Below are positions 34,740 through 43,238 of a stretch of 64,000 nucleotides of DNA, in pieces. The position numbers and the translations under genes were made by a program. Each line of letters starts with the position of its first letter. The first letter of the stretch is position 1. Below the pieces are notes generated by a model that was not told the origin of the DNA, ran no database searches, and saw only the letters and a list, made by a program, of their open reading frames with translations. This DNA is from Clostridiales bacterium Firm_11 (GTDB taxonomy: Bacteria; Bacillota; Clostridia; Christensenellales; Aristaeellaceae), in the NCBI GenBank assembly GCA_001604105.1, contig LVAQ01000006.1, forward strand, positions 1-64,000, written 5' to 3'.

Positions 34740-36984
34740 GATCGCTTTACGGGAATCCCTTTTCCATGTTGCCAATGGTTATTTGGGCGTCCGGGCATGT
34801 TTTGAAGAAGGTACCCCGGCAGATGTGCGCAGCATCCGGGGCGCGTACCTGAATGCCTTCTATGATCTCACGCCCATTGTCTATGCAGAAAAAATGCACG
34901 GCTTTCCAGAAGCGGCACAGACAATTGTCAACATCGTAGATCAGCAGGGCATTACGCTTTGGTTGCATGGTGAGCCTTTCAGCCCTTTCACGGGAACCTT
35001 GCTCCTCTTTGAACAAACACTGGATATGGCGCTGGGTCAGTATATACGCCATGTTGTGTGGCGCTCACCAGCGGGGCTTGAAACAGAGCTCAGGTTCTGT
35101 CGCATGGCCTCGTTTTATGCCAAAGAGCTCATGACGATTGATGTGGCCGTGACGCCGCGCAATTGGTCAGGTACGTTTCAGGCGGTTTCCACCCAGATCA
35201 GCGATGTCTATAATGATGGTGACCCAAACGATCCTCGTAAAGCTTCCGAACGAAAACGTCGGCTTCAAACGCAGGATAGCGGTCATCACAACGGTTGCAT
35301 GTACATGCATTGCCAAGCCATCGGCTCCGGCGAAGTAATGGCCTGTGCGGCTTTGCACACAAGTGACAGCGGCCTGCAAGGCGTTTGTAGCACCTACCCT
35401 GCCAGTAACAGTGAAACTTTATCTGGAAAAGCGGAACAGGGTAAAACCATCTCTTTTGTCAAATGGTGTGTATATACCGATAGCCGCAGGCATCATGACC
35501 CGATGAGTGACGCACAGGATATGGTGCGTGACTTCGCCAGTCTCCCAATCGACATGTGGTATGCCCGCCAGAGAACCCTGCTGAATGATCTCTGGGATGC
35601 GTCAAGGATCATCATTGAAGGTCCGCCATCACTTCAAACCGGCATTGACTTTGCTATCTATTCGCTGTTCCAATCCGCAGGGCGTGATGGTATTTCCTCC
35701 ATCGCATCAAAGGGTTTGAGCGGCGAGGGCTACGAAGGTCATTTTTTCTGGGATACAGAAATCTATATGTTCCCTTTCTTCCTGCTGACGCATCCCCAAA
35801 TCGCACGCGCTTTACTGGATTTCCGTTATGCCACGCTGGATGGCGCTAGACAACAGGCTCGGCTGCTGGGACACAAAAATTGCGCGCTATACCCATGGCG
35901 CACCATCACGGGCAGCGAGTGCTCGGCGTATTTCCCATCCGGTTCAGCGCAGTACCACATCAACAGTGATATCGCCCATGCGGTGATCACCTATTATGAT
36001 GTGACCGGAGATCTGGATTATATGATGGAGAAAGGCGCGGAGTTGCTGGTCGAAACCGCTCGATTGTGGCTGGATACTGGTCACTGGAAGGATGGTCAAT
36101 TCCGCATAGATGGTGTCACGGGTCCGGATGAGTATACTTGCCTGGTCAATAACAATTACTATACCAACTTGTCCATGCAGTATCATCTGCGGAGCACATT
36201 GCGGATTTGCGCCGATCTGGAACGCGCTTATCCCTCGTTTTCTGCGCGGGAGAGCTTTGGGCTTACAGAATCCGAAAAACAGGCCTTTCAGGAAGCCAGC
36301 GACAAAGTCCTCTTGCCCTATGACGAAACACTTGGGATCTTCGCGCAGGATGACTCCTTTTTACAAAAGCAGAAACTGGCGCTTTCGTCACTGCCTAAAG
36401 AGGCTTTCCCTTTGCTGCTTAGCTTTCATCCGCTGGCTTTCAACCGAAGGCAGGTTTGCAAGCAGGCCGATGCTGTGCTTGCCCATTTCCTCTATGAGGA
36501 TGGAATCCCAGAGGATGTGATGCGCCGGACATATTTGTATTATGAAGAGATTACCACGCACGACTCGTCGCTATCGCAGTGTGTTTTCTCCATGATGGCC
36601 GCGCGCATCGGCGAAACGGAAAAAGCGTATACCTATTTCATGAATACCGCGCACATGGACACAGAGAACAAACAGGGCAATACCGATGACGGTATTCACG
36701 CCGCTAACATGGGCGGCACCTATATGGGCATTGTCTTTGGATTTGCCGGCCTGCGCATACACGCAAACGGTCTTTCACTCCACCCATGCATTCCCAAAGC
36801 GCTTGAGCGGTACGCCTTCCCCATTTGCTATCAGGGAAAGCGTATTCATTTGCAGGTTGATCATGAAACCATCACTTTACAGGAAAATAGCACAGAACCG
36901 ATATCAATCGCCGTCTATGGACTTCATTATGTGATTGATAAGCAACCCCTGTGCATCCCGCTGAAGCATATCTCCAACAGTTAA
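34705..36984 (+). CDS. GH65 disaccharide phosphorylase (maltose/kojibiose/nigerose phosphorylase type)
   Basis: A 759-residue cytoplasmic enzyme of full GH65 length. It has GLSGEGYEGHFFWDTEIYMFPFF and the catalytic acid Glu476 in DGVTGPDEYTC. It should phosphorolyse an alpha-diglucoside to beta-glucose-1-phosphate and glucose; which linkage cannot be decided by eye. GGAGG 6 nt before the ATG at 34705 favours it over an ATG 6 nt earlier. It is coupled to the regulator gene. No beta-phosphoglucomutase gene, its usual partner, is seen nearby. Confidence 0.93.
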   Translation: MKITRIGLNRNEIALRESLFHVANGYLGVRACFEEGTPADVRSIRGAYLNAFYDLTPIVYAEKMHGFPEAAQTIVNIVDQQGITLWLHGEPFSPFTGTLLLFEQTLDMALGQYIRHVVWRSPAGLETELRFCRMASFYAKELMTIDVAVTPRNWSGTFQAVSTQISDVYNDGDPNDPRKASERKRRLQTQDSGHHNGCMYMHCQAIGSGEVMACAALHTSDSGLQGVCSTYPASNSETLSGKAEQGKTISFVKWCVYTDSRRHHDPMSDAQDMVRDFASLPIDMWYARQRTLLNDLWDASRIIIEGPPSLQTGIDFAIYSLFQSAGRDGISSIASKGLSGEGYEGHFFWDTEIYMFPFFLLTHPQIARALLDFRYATLDGARQQARLLGHKNCALYPWRTITGSECSAYFPSGSAQYHINSDIAHAVITYYDVTGDLDYMMEKGAELLVETARLWLDTGHWKDGQFRIDGVTGPDEYTCLVNNNYYTNLSMQYHLRSTLRICADLERAYPSFSARESFGLTESEKQAFQEASDKVLLPYDETLGIFAQDDSFLQKQKLALSSLPKEAFPLLLSFHPLAFNRRQVCKQADAVLAHFLYEDGIPEDVMRRTYLYYEEITTHDSSLSQCVFSMMAARIGETEKAYTYFMNTAHMDTENKQGNTDDGIHAANMGGTYMGIVFGFAGLRIHANGLSLHPCIPKALERYAFPICYQGKRIHLQVDHETITLQENSTEPISIAVYGLHYVIDKQPLCIPLKHISNS

Positions 36985-37206
36985 AATAGCCGCTGCCTAT
37001 ACTTGATGATTCAGCGATAATTCAAGTACTGATGTATGAGCCTTACAGGCAATCACAGCCCACTTCGTATCCGCTTTGAGCCTTGTTACATTGCCCATGT
37101 GTGTATTGCCCTCAGTCCCAAGCGTTATCGAGTAGCTCAAAAGGTATGACTAGCGAATCATCACAACCCATCCGCGATCACGGCATAGCTTACAATCGCC
37201 GATGGG

Positions 37207-37235
37207 TTGACGTTTAGCCTGTTCCAGTCTATAAT
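37207..37235 (+). promoter_or_regulatory. Sigma-A promoter of the KamA-like gene
   Basis: TTGACG (37207-37212), 17-nt spacer, perfect TATAAT (37230-37235), about 60 nt before the start codon. The rest of the 36985-37302 gap shows no gene or clear hairpin. Confidence 0.8.
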
Positions 37236-37302
37236 TAGTTATCAATAAAAACAGTTTTCGTCCATTATTCAATATTTAGACGATACGGAAAGGTCTGTGG
37301 TA

Positions 37303-38400
37303 ATGCTATACACGCAAATGCATGAACTCAAGAACATTCTATCACTGACGGATGCGCAAGTCGAGGAACTGAAACAGGTTGCTGATCGTTTTCCCATGAT
37401 GATTGGCACCTATTATCTATCCCTGATTGATCAAACTAACCCGGATGATCCGATCCGAAAAATGGCGATTCCCTCCCTTGCAGAGCTCAGCAAGGATGGG
37501 CGCTTTGACACAAGCGGCGAAGCGGATAACACGCCAATACCCGGGCTTCAACATAAGTATCGGGAAACGGCACTGATACTGGTTACAGATCAATGCGCCA
37601 TGTATTGCAGGCACTGTTTCCGAAAAAGGCTGGTCGGGCTAGCCAGCAAGGAAGTCGCCTCGCATTGGCAGGAAATCGTCACATATATTCAAAATCACAG
37701 CGAGATCTCCAATGTAATCCTGTCCGGCGGCGACGCGCTGATGGCGGACGATGAGGCTTTGGTTCAATTCTTAGATGCACTTACGCAGATCGATCATATC
37801 GACCTTATTCGTATTGCCACCAGAACACCGGTCACCTTCCCCGAGCGAATTCTACAAGATACTGCACTGCTTGCGCAACTTGCGCATTTCGGAAAGCGAA
37901 AGCAACTCTATGTGGTTACACAGTTCAACCATCCGCACGAGGTGACCGCACAATCCACAGCAGCCATCAAAGCATTGCTTCACGCGGGGTGCATTGCCCG
38001 CAACCAGATGGTGCTGTTAAAAGGTGTCAATGATGACCCCGCCGTAATCACAAGTCTTTTCCGTGCCTTAACAGGTATCGGCTGCATGCCCTATTATGTA
38101 TTTCAATGCAGACCCGTAACCGGCGTTCAAAACCATTTTCAGGTTCCGCTGTGGGAAGGACTCGAGATTGTCGAGCGTGCCAAAGCGTCTCAAAACGGGA
38201 TGGCCAAGGCTTTTAAGTATTGCATGTCTCACACAACTGGAAAGCTTGAAATCCTGGGCGGTTCAGGATCAACAGATATGCTGCTGAGGTATCACGAAGC
38301 GAAGGATCCATCTTTATACGGTAAACTCCTCCGTGTGCCTTTGGAAAAGGACGCATGTTGGCTACCCGATAATTTTGACGCAAGCACCGTGCTGCTGTAA
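37303..38400 (+). CDS. KamA-family radical SAM protein (lysine 2,3-aminomutase-like)
   Basis: A 365-residue radical SAM enzyme with the cluster motif CAMYCRHC (Cys98, 102, 105), VILSGGDALM and RIATRTPVTFPERI, all typical of KamA/EpmB proteins. A Lys in SHTTGKLEIL (about residue 314) aligns with the PLP lysine of lysine aminomutase. The PTFVVDAPGGGGK stretch, which in the lysine enzyme holds an Asp binding the substrate side chain, is missing and replaced by ASQNGMAKAFKY. Substrate is therefore probably not lysine. GGAAAGG 9 nt upstream supports this ATG. Single gene with its own promoter and terminator. Confidence 0.85.
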   Translation: MLYTQMHELKNILSLTDAQVEELKQVADRFPMMIGTYYLSLIDQTNPDDPIRKMAIPSLAELSKDGRFDTSGEADNTPIPGLQHKYRETALILVTDQCAMYCRHCFRKRLVGLASKEVASHWQEIVTYIQNHSEISNVILSGGDALMADDEALVQFLDALTQIDHIDLIRIATRTPVTFPERILQDTALLAQLAHFGKRKQLYVVTQFNHPHEVTAQSTAAIKALLHAGCIARNQMVLLKGVNDDPAVITSLFRALTGIGCMPYYVFQCRPVTGVQNHFQVPLWEGLEIVERAKASQNGMAKAFKYCMSHTTGKLEILGGSGSTDMLLRYHEAKDPSLYGKLLRVPLEKDACWLPDNFDASTVLL

Positions 38401-38501
38401 GCAGGTACGAGTGCAAGCATCATGAAACGAACGCGTCCAATACGTTCGCTAAACTATCGTACCCATATTGGCATTCAGGCTAAGCCTAATCAGCGCCCGG
38501 C

Positions 38502-38550
38502 ATATACAAAAAGAGCGTAGTGTATACACTGCGCTTCTTTTTGTATATCA
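38502..38550. terminator. Long bidirectional terminator
   Basis: ATATACAAAAAG...CTTTTTGTATAT arms enclose AGCG and a perfect AGTGTATACACT palindrome. Runs of A and T on either side give termination in both directions, between the convergent KamA-like gene and the 38556-39050 gene. Confidence 0.8.
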
Positions 38551-38555
38551 TCAAA

Positions 38556-39050
38556 CTACCAAACTTGGCTTTGGAGAGACCCATCATAATAGGGCGCACG
38601 CGTCAGCAGATTTTTGTAGTCGGTTTGGATGATATACTTATATTGGTATTCTACATGCCCATCCAGCAGTTTGGTTCGTATGGTTCGAAACGCATAGCAC
38701 TCATGCGTAGTCAGTTTAGGCACAAATTCCTCAAGCAGTAATAGCAGCGCCTCCTGTTTTTCCGCAGTAAGGTTTGGATACCCAAAATCCCTCATGCGAA
38801 AATGCGTTTCGTACCCAAACGGGAACAGAAACCGGAGAGAAAAACCAGTTTTATCAATGGTAAGGCTTTCGATAGAGAACTTCTGCGCACGAACCAAGGT
38901 TGGCCGCATCGCTTCAAACATCGGCGATGAATATAGCTTCTTCACGCGCAAACGCTGTAAGCGCATACGTCTGCGGTCAGTAACCATCAGGTATACCACC
39001 AGCGCGATACCCATGAATGCTATCATCAGGTACGGAAATGAGCCATTCAT
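38556..39050 (-). CDS. Hypothetical membrane-anchored protein
   Basis: A 164-residue protein that I do not recognise. One hydrophobic N-terminal helix (about residues 5-23, PYLMIAFMGIALVVYLMV) is followed by a basic stretch (TDRRRMRLQRLRVKK) that should face the cytoplasm. The remaining 130 residues look like a mixed alpha/beta soluble domain with FSLRFLFPFGYETHFRMRDFGYPNLTAEK. It is flanked downstream by the bidirectional terminator and upstream by the DnaA-box-like cluster. Confidence 0.7.
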   Translation of the reverse strand: MNGSFPYLMIAFMGIALVVYLMVTDRRRMRLQRLRVKKLYSSPMFEAMRPTLVRAQKFSIESLTIDKTGFSLRFLFPFGYETHFRMRDFGYPNLTAEKQEALLLLLEEFVPKLTTHECYAFRTIRTKLLDGHVEYQYKYIIQTDYKNLLTRAPYYDGSLQSQVW

Positions 39051-39155
39051 ATGCCTTTGCCTCTTTCTTACTTATTGGAATGGTAAAAGGAATGAATATT
39101 AACAATGTAAAGCATTTGTATTGTAACATATGTTTATCTGATATACAAGCATGAA

Positions 39156-39398
39156 TGTGGATAAAATAAGGGAATATCATGGATAATTATTTACATTTAT
39201 ATTACGTTTATGAACAATGGGTAACAATGTGGGAAATTGGTACACATTCATGAAATATACGTGATTCTCCACATGAAAGCATGGATATGTGGGAAAGTGT
39301 TTACGCCGTCGCAAACCCGATGATTTCTAAGCCATGATGGTCGAAAAACTGTTTTGCATAATTACTGATGTTATAGTATGTGCTCTTTATGTGGATAA
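39156..39398. other. AT-rich cluster of DnaA-box-like 9-mers
   Basis: Two perfect consensus boxes (TGTGGATAA, i.e. TTATCCACA on the minus strand) lie at 39156-39164 and 39390-39398. A one-mismatch box TTCTCCACA is at 39265-39273, and two TGTGGGAAA 9-mers are at 39228-39236 and 39288-39296. All fall in the gene-free, AT-rich 39051-39421 gap. No dnaA or dnaN lies in the window. It could be a DnaA-titrating or replication-control site, an origin, or another protein's site. Confidence 0.55.
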
Positions 39399-39421
39399 TA
39401 GGAAGCCCTTCAGACTGATGA

Positions 39422-40573
39422 TCATCGATTGATAGGCGTTGTTACGGCCGAAGCCTGAACCGCACGCTCTGCCCTGCAACGAATCATCTCCGCGGCAACG
39501 CTTACCGCAATTTCCATTGGCGTTTCCGCAAGGATTGGGATTCCAATGGGCGTATGAACGCGCGCAAAGTCTTGCGGTGTAAAGCCCTGTTCAAGTAATC
39601 TATCTCTCGTATAATGGATTTTGCTGCGGCTGCCGATAAGGCCAATGTAATATGCGGGTGTTTCAAGTGCGAATTGCAAAGTGATGAGATCATTCACGTG
39701 GCCGCGTGTCATGATTACAATCTCATCTTCATGGGTTACCTGTAGCTTCTCTTTCATATGCGTAAAGGGTGCGCAAATTACATCAAACACCGAGGGGAAA
39801 AGCGCACGGGAAGCAAACGACGGTCGATCATCCCAAGCGATCGGCGAGAAATCGAGCTGTGAAAGTAAAGGCGCCAGGCTTTGAGCCACATGTCCGCATC
39901 CGAACAGATAGGTATGCGTCATAAGCGATAATGGCTCAATAAAGCAGCTACCCCCTTGTGGAAAGGATGGCGCGAACCAAGTAGCTCGACGATTTAGTAA
40001 GGTTGCAAGCGTTTGATCATCCAGAAATGAAACACGCTGCCCGTCACTGATGGCCGATATGGCGTGTACCTGTTCGTTACGGATTTCCCGTATAAGCCAT
40101 AACGGGTATATACCATTCACAAGACTGCTTTCCAGAGCCGTAAAGAACGGAAGCATCGCAGGGGTGAGCAAATGATACAGCATATGCACGTTGCCACCGC
40201 ACACCATGCCCAATGAGAGCGCATCATCTTGTGTAAGTGAATACTCCTTAATAAAAGAGGGTGTTGATATTTCACAGGTGATGGGGGTGCCATCGCGAAT
40301 CGTATCCCGCTCAAAATGCAAGGCGTTTGGTTGCTGTTCGTCTGCGGCAGTTTCGTGTGCTGGAGCAAGCGCAAGCAAAGCCGCAAGCTCATCCAGCGCA
40401 CGTCGCTCGATCATTCCCCCGCCAACGGTACCAAAATCGCGGCCATCGGCCAACAGAATCTGACATGCGCCGGCTCCCCGCGGCGCAGATCCAACGGCTT
40501 TCATGACCGAGGCCAATGCAACGCTGCGGCCTGCTTTCAGCTCGGGAATGATCAAAGGGATTAGTGTTTTCAT
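39422..40573 (-). CDS. xdhC: XdhC/CoxI family protein
   Basis: A 383-residue protein with the N-terminal XdhC_CoxI domain (GRSVALASVMKAVGSAPRGAGA, FGTVGGGMIE) and the C-terminal Rossmann-like XdhC domain (TYLFGCGHVAQSLAPLL; IVIMTRGHVNDLITLQFAL; YIGLIGSRSK). XdhC proteins insert or mature the molybdenum cofactor of xanthine dehydrogenase-type enzymes. No molybdoenzyme or cofactor gene is in the window, so it is an orphan here. GAGGT 6 nt upstream supports the ATG. Confidence 0.92.
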   Translation of the reverse strand: MKTLIPLIIPELKAGRSVALASVMKAVGSAPRGAGACQILLADGRDFGTVGGGMIERRALDELAALLALAPAHETAADEQQPNALHFERDTIRDGTPITCEISTPSFIKEYSLTQDDALSLGMVCGGNVHMLYHLLTPAMLPFFTALESSLVNGIYPLWLIREIRNEQVHAISAISDGQRVSFLDDQTLATLLNRRATWFAPSFPQGGSCFIEPLSLMTHTYLFGCGHVAQSLAPLLSQLDFSPIAWDDRPSFASRALFPSVFDVICAPFTHMKEKLQVTHEDEIVIMTRGHVNDLITLQFALETPAYYIGLIGSRSKIHYTRDRLLEQGFTPQDFARVHTPIGIPILAETPMEIAVSVAAEMIRCRAERAVQASAVTTPINR

Positions 40574-40603
40574 GGAAATACCTCATTTCTACCAATGAAA
40601 CCC

Positions 40604-40633
40604 ATTGTAGAATAATCCATTGACTATCGTCAA
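40604..40633 (-). promoter_or_regulatory. Promoter of xdhC
   Basis: On the minus strand TTGACG (40628-40633), 18-nt spacer, TACAAT (40604-40609), about 30 nt before the xdhC start codon. Confidence 0.65.
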
Positions 40634-40726
40634 GCGGTTTCAACGAGAAACATAGACAGTCTGAGCCATTAGCATCAATAAAGGCTTGTGCTGAGAAATG
40701 GATACCGCAAGTATCAGCTTCTATAA

Positions 40727-40757
40727 TCAAAAGCCGTCGACCAAGCGATCGACGGCC
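40727..40757 (-). terminator. Intrinsic terminator of the ECF/TM1266 operon
   Basis: GCCGTCGA pairs with TCGACGGC over an 8-nt loop, followed on the minus strand by TTTTGATT, 30 nt after the S-component stop. Confidence 0.8.
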
Positions 40758-40786
40758 TCTGCTTATGGAAATGCTTAAACCTTTGC

Positions 40787-41347
40787 TTATTTCGAACTTT
40801 GCCCCACAATGGAAGCAGGCAGCATCGGAAGGATGATCCCGCCAAGAACCATGGCAATAAGCGCGGTGACGATCTGTACGAATTGTGCGCCCGCTGCAAC
40901 ACCTAAAATAACGCCAAATGCCTTGCCTGTTGCCGCGGTTTGCACCAGCGTCATCCCAAGCGTCATGACTGCGTATTTCAGGACTGTGCCGATAGCACCG
41001 ATGATAACCCACCGTACCCATTCCACTTGCAAACGCTTGTCCTTCTTTGCCCACAGCGCAAAGAAGATAACCAGCAAAACATTGCCTGCGATGATCCAAG
41101 GCACCATGGGAAGTTGCGCATGGTTTTGCAGCACTGCGAACAGCGGAGCGACAAACGCAACCGCAACACCGCTCCACAGACCGACTACACAAGCGGCGAG
41201 AATCAACACGAGGTTGACAAGGCTGCCAATGATGTAAGTGGAGATGATATTGGTACCGCCCAAAACGGGCCGCAGCAGTTGAAATACTATGGTCAAAGCG
41301 ATCAAAATGGCGGTAGTGACCATTCTACGTGTGTTTTGTGATTTCAT
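40787..41347 (-). CDS. ECF transporter S component (substrate unknown)
   Basis: A 186-residue integral membrane protein with about five to six helices. The N-terminal TRRMVTTAILIALTIVFQLL is typical of vitamin-binding S components, and the size fits. S components bind a vitamin or cofactor precursor and share an EcfAA'T module encoded elsewhere. It lies 26 nt after the TM1266-like gene and is probably co-transcribed. The substrate cannot be read from the sequence. Confidence 0.75.
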   Translation of the reverse strand: MKSQNTRRMVTTAILIALTIVFQLLRPVLGGTNIISTYIIGSLVNLVLILAACVVGLWSGVAVAFVAPLFAVLQNHAQLPMVPWIIAGNVLLVIFFALWAKKDKRLQVEWVRWVIIGAIGTVLKYAVMTLGMTLVQTAATGKAFGVILGVAAGAQFVQIVTALIAMVLGGIILPMLPASIVGQSSK

Positions 41348-41373
41348 AAAATCATTCCTCTCGTATATCCTGA

Positions 41374-41634
41374 TTACGGATCTCTTTTCCTGACCAGCGC
41401 GCTTTTCACTTCCACCATGGGCAGATTCCCAAGTTTGGCCGTTAAAGCACCTAACTCAAGGTTGTTACCTTCCACGATCAAACCAATCACCGCGGCGGCG
41501 GATTCCTGATCCGGAACGCCGATTCGCGCTTTGATGATGTGCGCGTAATGCCCCAAGGTAGTATTGACCTCATTGGCGGCGGAGCGGTTGCTCATCACGA
41601 TACCAATGAAACCAATTCGACGATCATCTTGCAT
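41374..41634 (-). CDS. TM1266-family iron-only hydrogenase system putative regulator
   Basis: An 86-residue ACT/NikR-C-like protein (RRIGFIGIVMSNRSAANEVNTTL, HIIKARIGVPDQ, AAVIGLIVEGNNLELGALTAKLGNLPMVEVKSAL). It closely resembles small proteins found beside FeFe-hydrogenase maturation genes. GGAGG 8 nt before the ATG at 41634 supports this start; the frame is open 14 codons further. No hydrogenase gene is in the window. It may regulate the adjacent ECF component in response to a cofactor, but this is inference. Confidence 0.85.
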   Translation of the reverse strand: MQDDRRIGFIGIVMSNRSAANEVNTTLGHYAHIIKARIGVPDQESAAAVIGLIVEGNNLELGALTAKLGNLPMVEVKSALVRKRDP

Positions 41635-41702
41635 CGGATATTCCTCCATACGAAGTGAGCTACTCCCCTTGGGCATAGGAAACGGCGACCGTGCGCAAAC
41701 GC

Positions 41703-41729
41703 CTAGCCGCCGTCAATCTTTCGGTACAT
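41703..41729 (-). CDS. Candidate leader mini-ORF (8 codons)
   Basis: ATG-to-TAG frame encoding MYRKIDGG, with GAGGAGG 7 nt upstream, within the roughly 240-bp leader of the TM1266-like/ECF operon. The leader also holds an ATCAC/GTGAT hairpin and a GGCATA/TATGGC pairing. A good ribosome site on such a short frame suggests an attenuating peptide; chance is possible. Confidence 0.3.
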   Translation of the reverse strand: MYRKIDGG

Positions 41730-41873
41730 AACCGTTCCTCCTCTCTTTCCGCCGTTGGCATAAGCCTATGGCATCAACAAGGTTTTATCACGTAAGGGTG
41801 ATTCGCCGTAATGGCCTTTGCCACGCAGGTTTATCTTGCCCTTTCGTACAGATAGCATACCGTCGCAAGGACG

Positions 41874-43232
41874 TTATGAAACAACAATCAAATATTCTGG
41901 ATCAACACCAGTAGCGGCTGAGTCCGCTTCCGTTTCAGCATCCTGGGAAGGCTCCTCCGTTGTACCCGGCAGGGCAGTTACAAAGGAACGATCAATCAAG
42001 GATAGCGCCACTTCATAAGCGGCGTTCAATTGAGTATCGGCAAGGTCGCCCAATTCATAGAGGGTTTGATCATCTTCTGGAAGTTCTGCGATAATGTCCG
42101 GTGTGATACCAGCTTTATGCACACTGCGTCCGCTGGGGGTATAATACTTGGCAGCGGATATCTGCATCCCCGCGCCTTCATCCTCACCGCTCAGCGGCAG
42201 AACAAACTGCACGATGCCTTTCCCATAGCTTTGGGTTCCAACGATGGTTGCCATCCCATAGTCCTGAAACGCACCTGCCAGTATCTCGGATGCGGATGCT
42301 GAATTCTCGTTTATGAGCACAACCAGCGGAATTGACAGGGCGCCCGGCGTCGCATCATAATAGTCGCGCTGTCCATTACGGTACTCAAGATATGTGACGG
42401 TCTCGGATGAAATAAACAGATCGGCAATATTTACAGCATCATCAACCCAGCCGCCCGGGTTGTCACGCAGATCTATGATCAGCGCTTTTGCATGCTGTTT
42501 TATCAGCGCGTCTAGCTGCTCGGCGAAGCGTTGGTAGCAATCGCCAGAAAAATCATACAGCTGAATATAGCCAACATTGCCGTCCAGCAATGTGGAGCTG
42601 ACCCAGTTGACATGAACCAGTTCGCGGGGAACAGAAAAATCGAGGAACTCCGTGCCGCGCAGCACTGTAATGGCAACAGGCGTACCCAATTCGCCGCGCA
42701 TGATGCGCACAGCATCGTAAAGCGTTGTAGCGCTTACATCCAGATCATCTACCTTGACCAGTACATCGCCTTTCCGTAGCCCGGCTTTATCGGCCGGACT
42801 ATCGCTGAACACACGGGTGATGGTACAAAGCATGGTTACATAGGAAGCGGAAATTTGAATGCCAACCCCGCCGTATTCTCCGCTGTCATTCTCCCAGAGA
42901 CTCGCGTATTCTTCCGGGTTGTAGTAGTAAGTATAGGGATCGTCTAAGCCCGCAAGCAGGCCGCGTTTTGCGCCTTCCAGCATCGCATCCATATCGGGTT
43001 CCATATAGTAATAGTACTCCACCATGCTGGTAATCTCATCCAGCGCGGCGTATTTACTTAACCGATCATATTCGTCACGGGTCAGTGTGATGGTATCGCT
43101 CTGCGATTCCATCACTTTCAATGATGTTGTGGAAATGGCGGAAGGGAGCAGTGTGCAACCGGTTAGCAATGCGCACACTAAACCAGCGGTAAGCGCGATT
43201 CTGCCAAGTTTTATCAGGCTTTTCAAACGCAC
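41874..43232 (-). CDS. S41 C-terminal processing peptidase with PDZ domain, lipoprotein
   Basis: A 452-residue CtpA/Prc-type serine protease. Lipobox ALLTGC places a lipidated Cys at residue 26, anchoring it outside the membrane. A PDZ domain follows (VFSDSPADKAGLRKGDVLVKVDDLD). The catalytic Ser is in NENSASASEIL and the Lys in SYGKGIVQFVLPL. It cleaves exported proteins from the C terminus. It starts 6 nt after the PucR-type regulator gene, so the two form an operon. Confidence 0.93.
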   Translation of the reverse strand: MRLKSLIKLGRIALTAGLVCALLTGCTLLPSAISTTSLKVMESQSDTITLTRDEYDRLSKYAALDEITSMVEYYYYMEPDMDAMLEGAKRGLLAGLDDPYTYYYNPEEYASLWENDSGEYGGVGIQISASYVTMLCTITRVFSDSPADKAGLRKGDVLVKVDDLDVSATTLYDAVRIMRGELGTPVAITVLRGTEFLDFSVPRELVHVNWVSSTLLDGNVGYIQLYDFSGDCYQRFAEQLDALIKQHAKALIIDLRDNPGGWVDDAVNIADLFISSETVTYLEYRNGQRDYYDATPGALSIPLVVLINENSASASEILAGAFQDYGMATIVGTQSYGKGIVQFVLPLSGEDEGAGMQISAAKYYTPSGRSVHKAGITPDIIAELPEDDQTLYELGDLADTQLNAAYEVALSLIDRSFVTALPGTTEEPSQDAETEADSAATGVDPEYLIVVS

Positions 43233-43238
43233 ACCTTC

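Noticed and set aside
41640..41680. AAGGGGAGTAGC on the minus strand, like the first strand of a yybP-ykoY manganese riboswitch
   Set aside because: The rest of that aptamer cannot fit before the TM1266-like ribosome site 15-20 nt later.
41760..41873. Possible c-di-GMP or TPP riboswitch in the TM1266/ECF leader
   Set aside because: Individual short matches exist, but the conserved segments do not occur in the right order.
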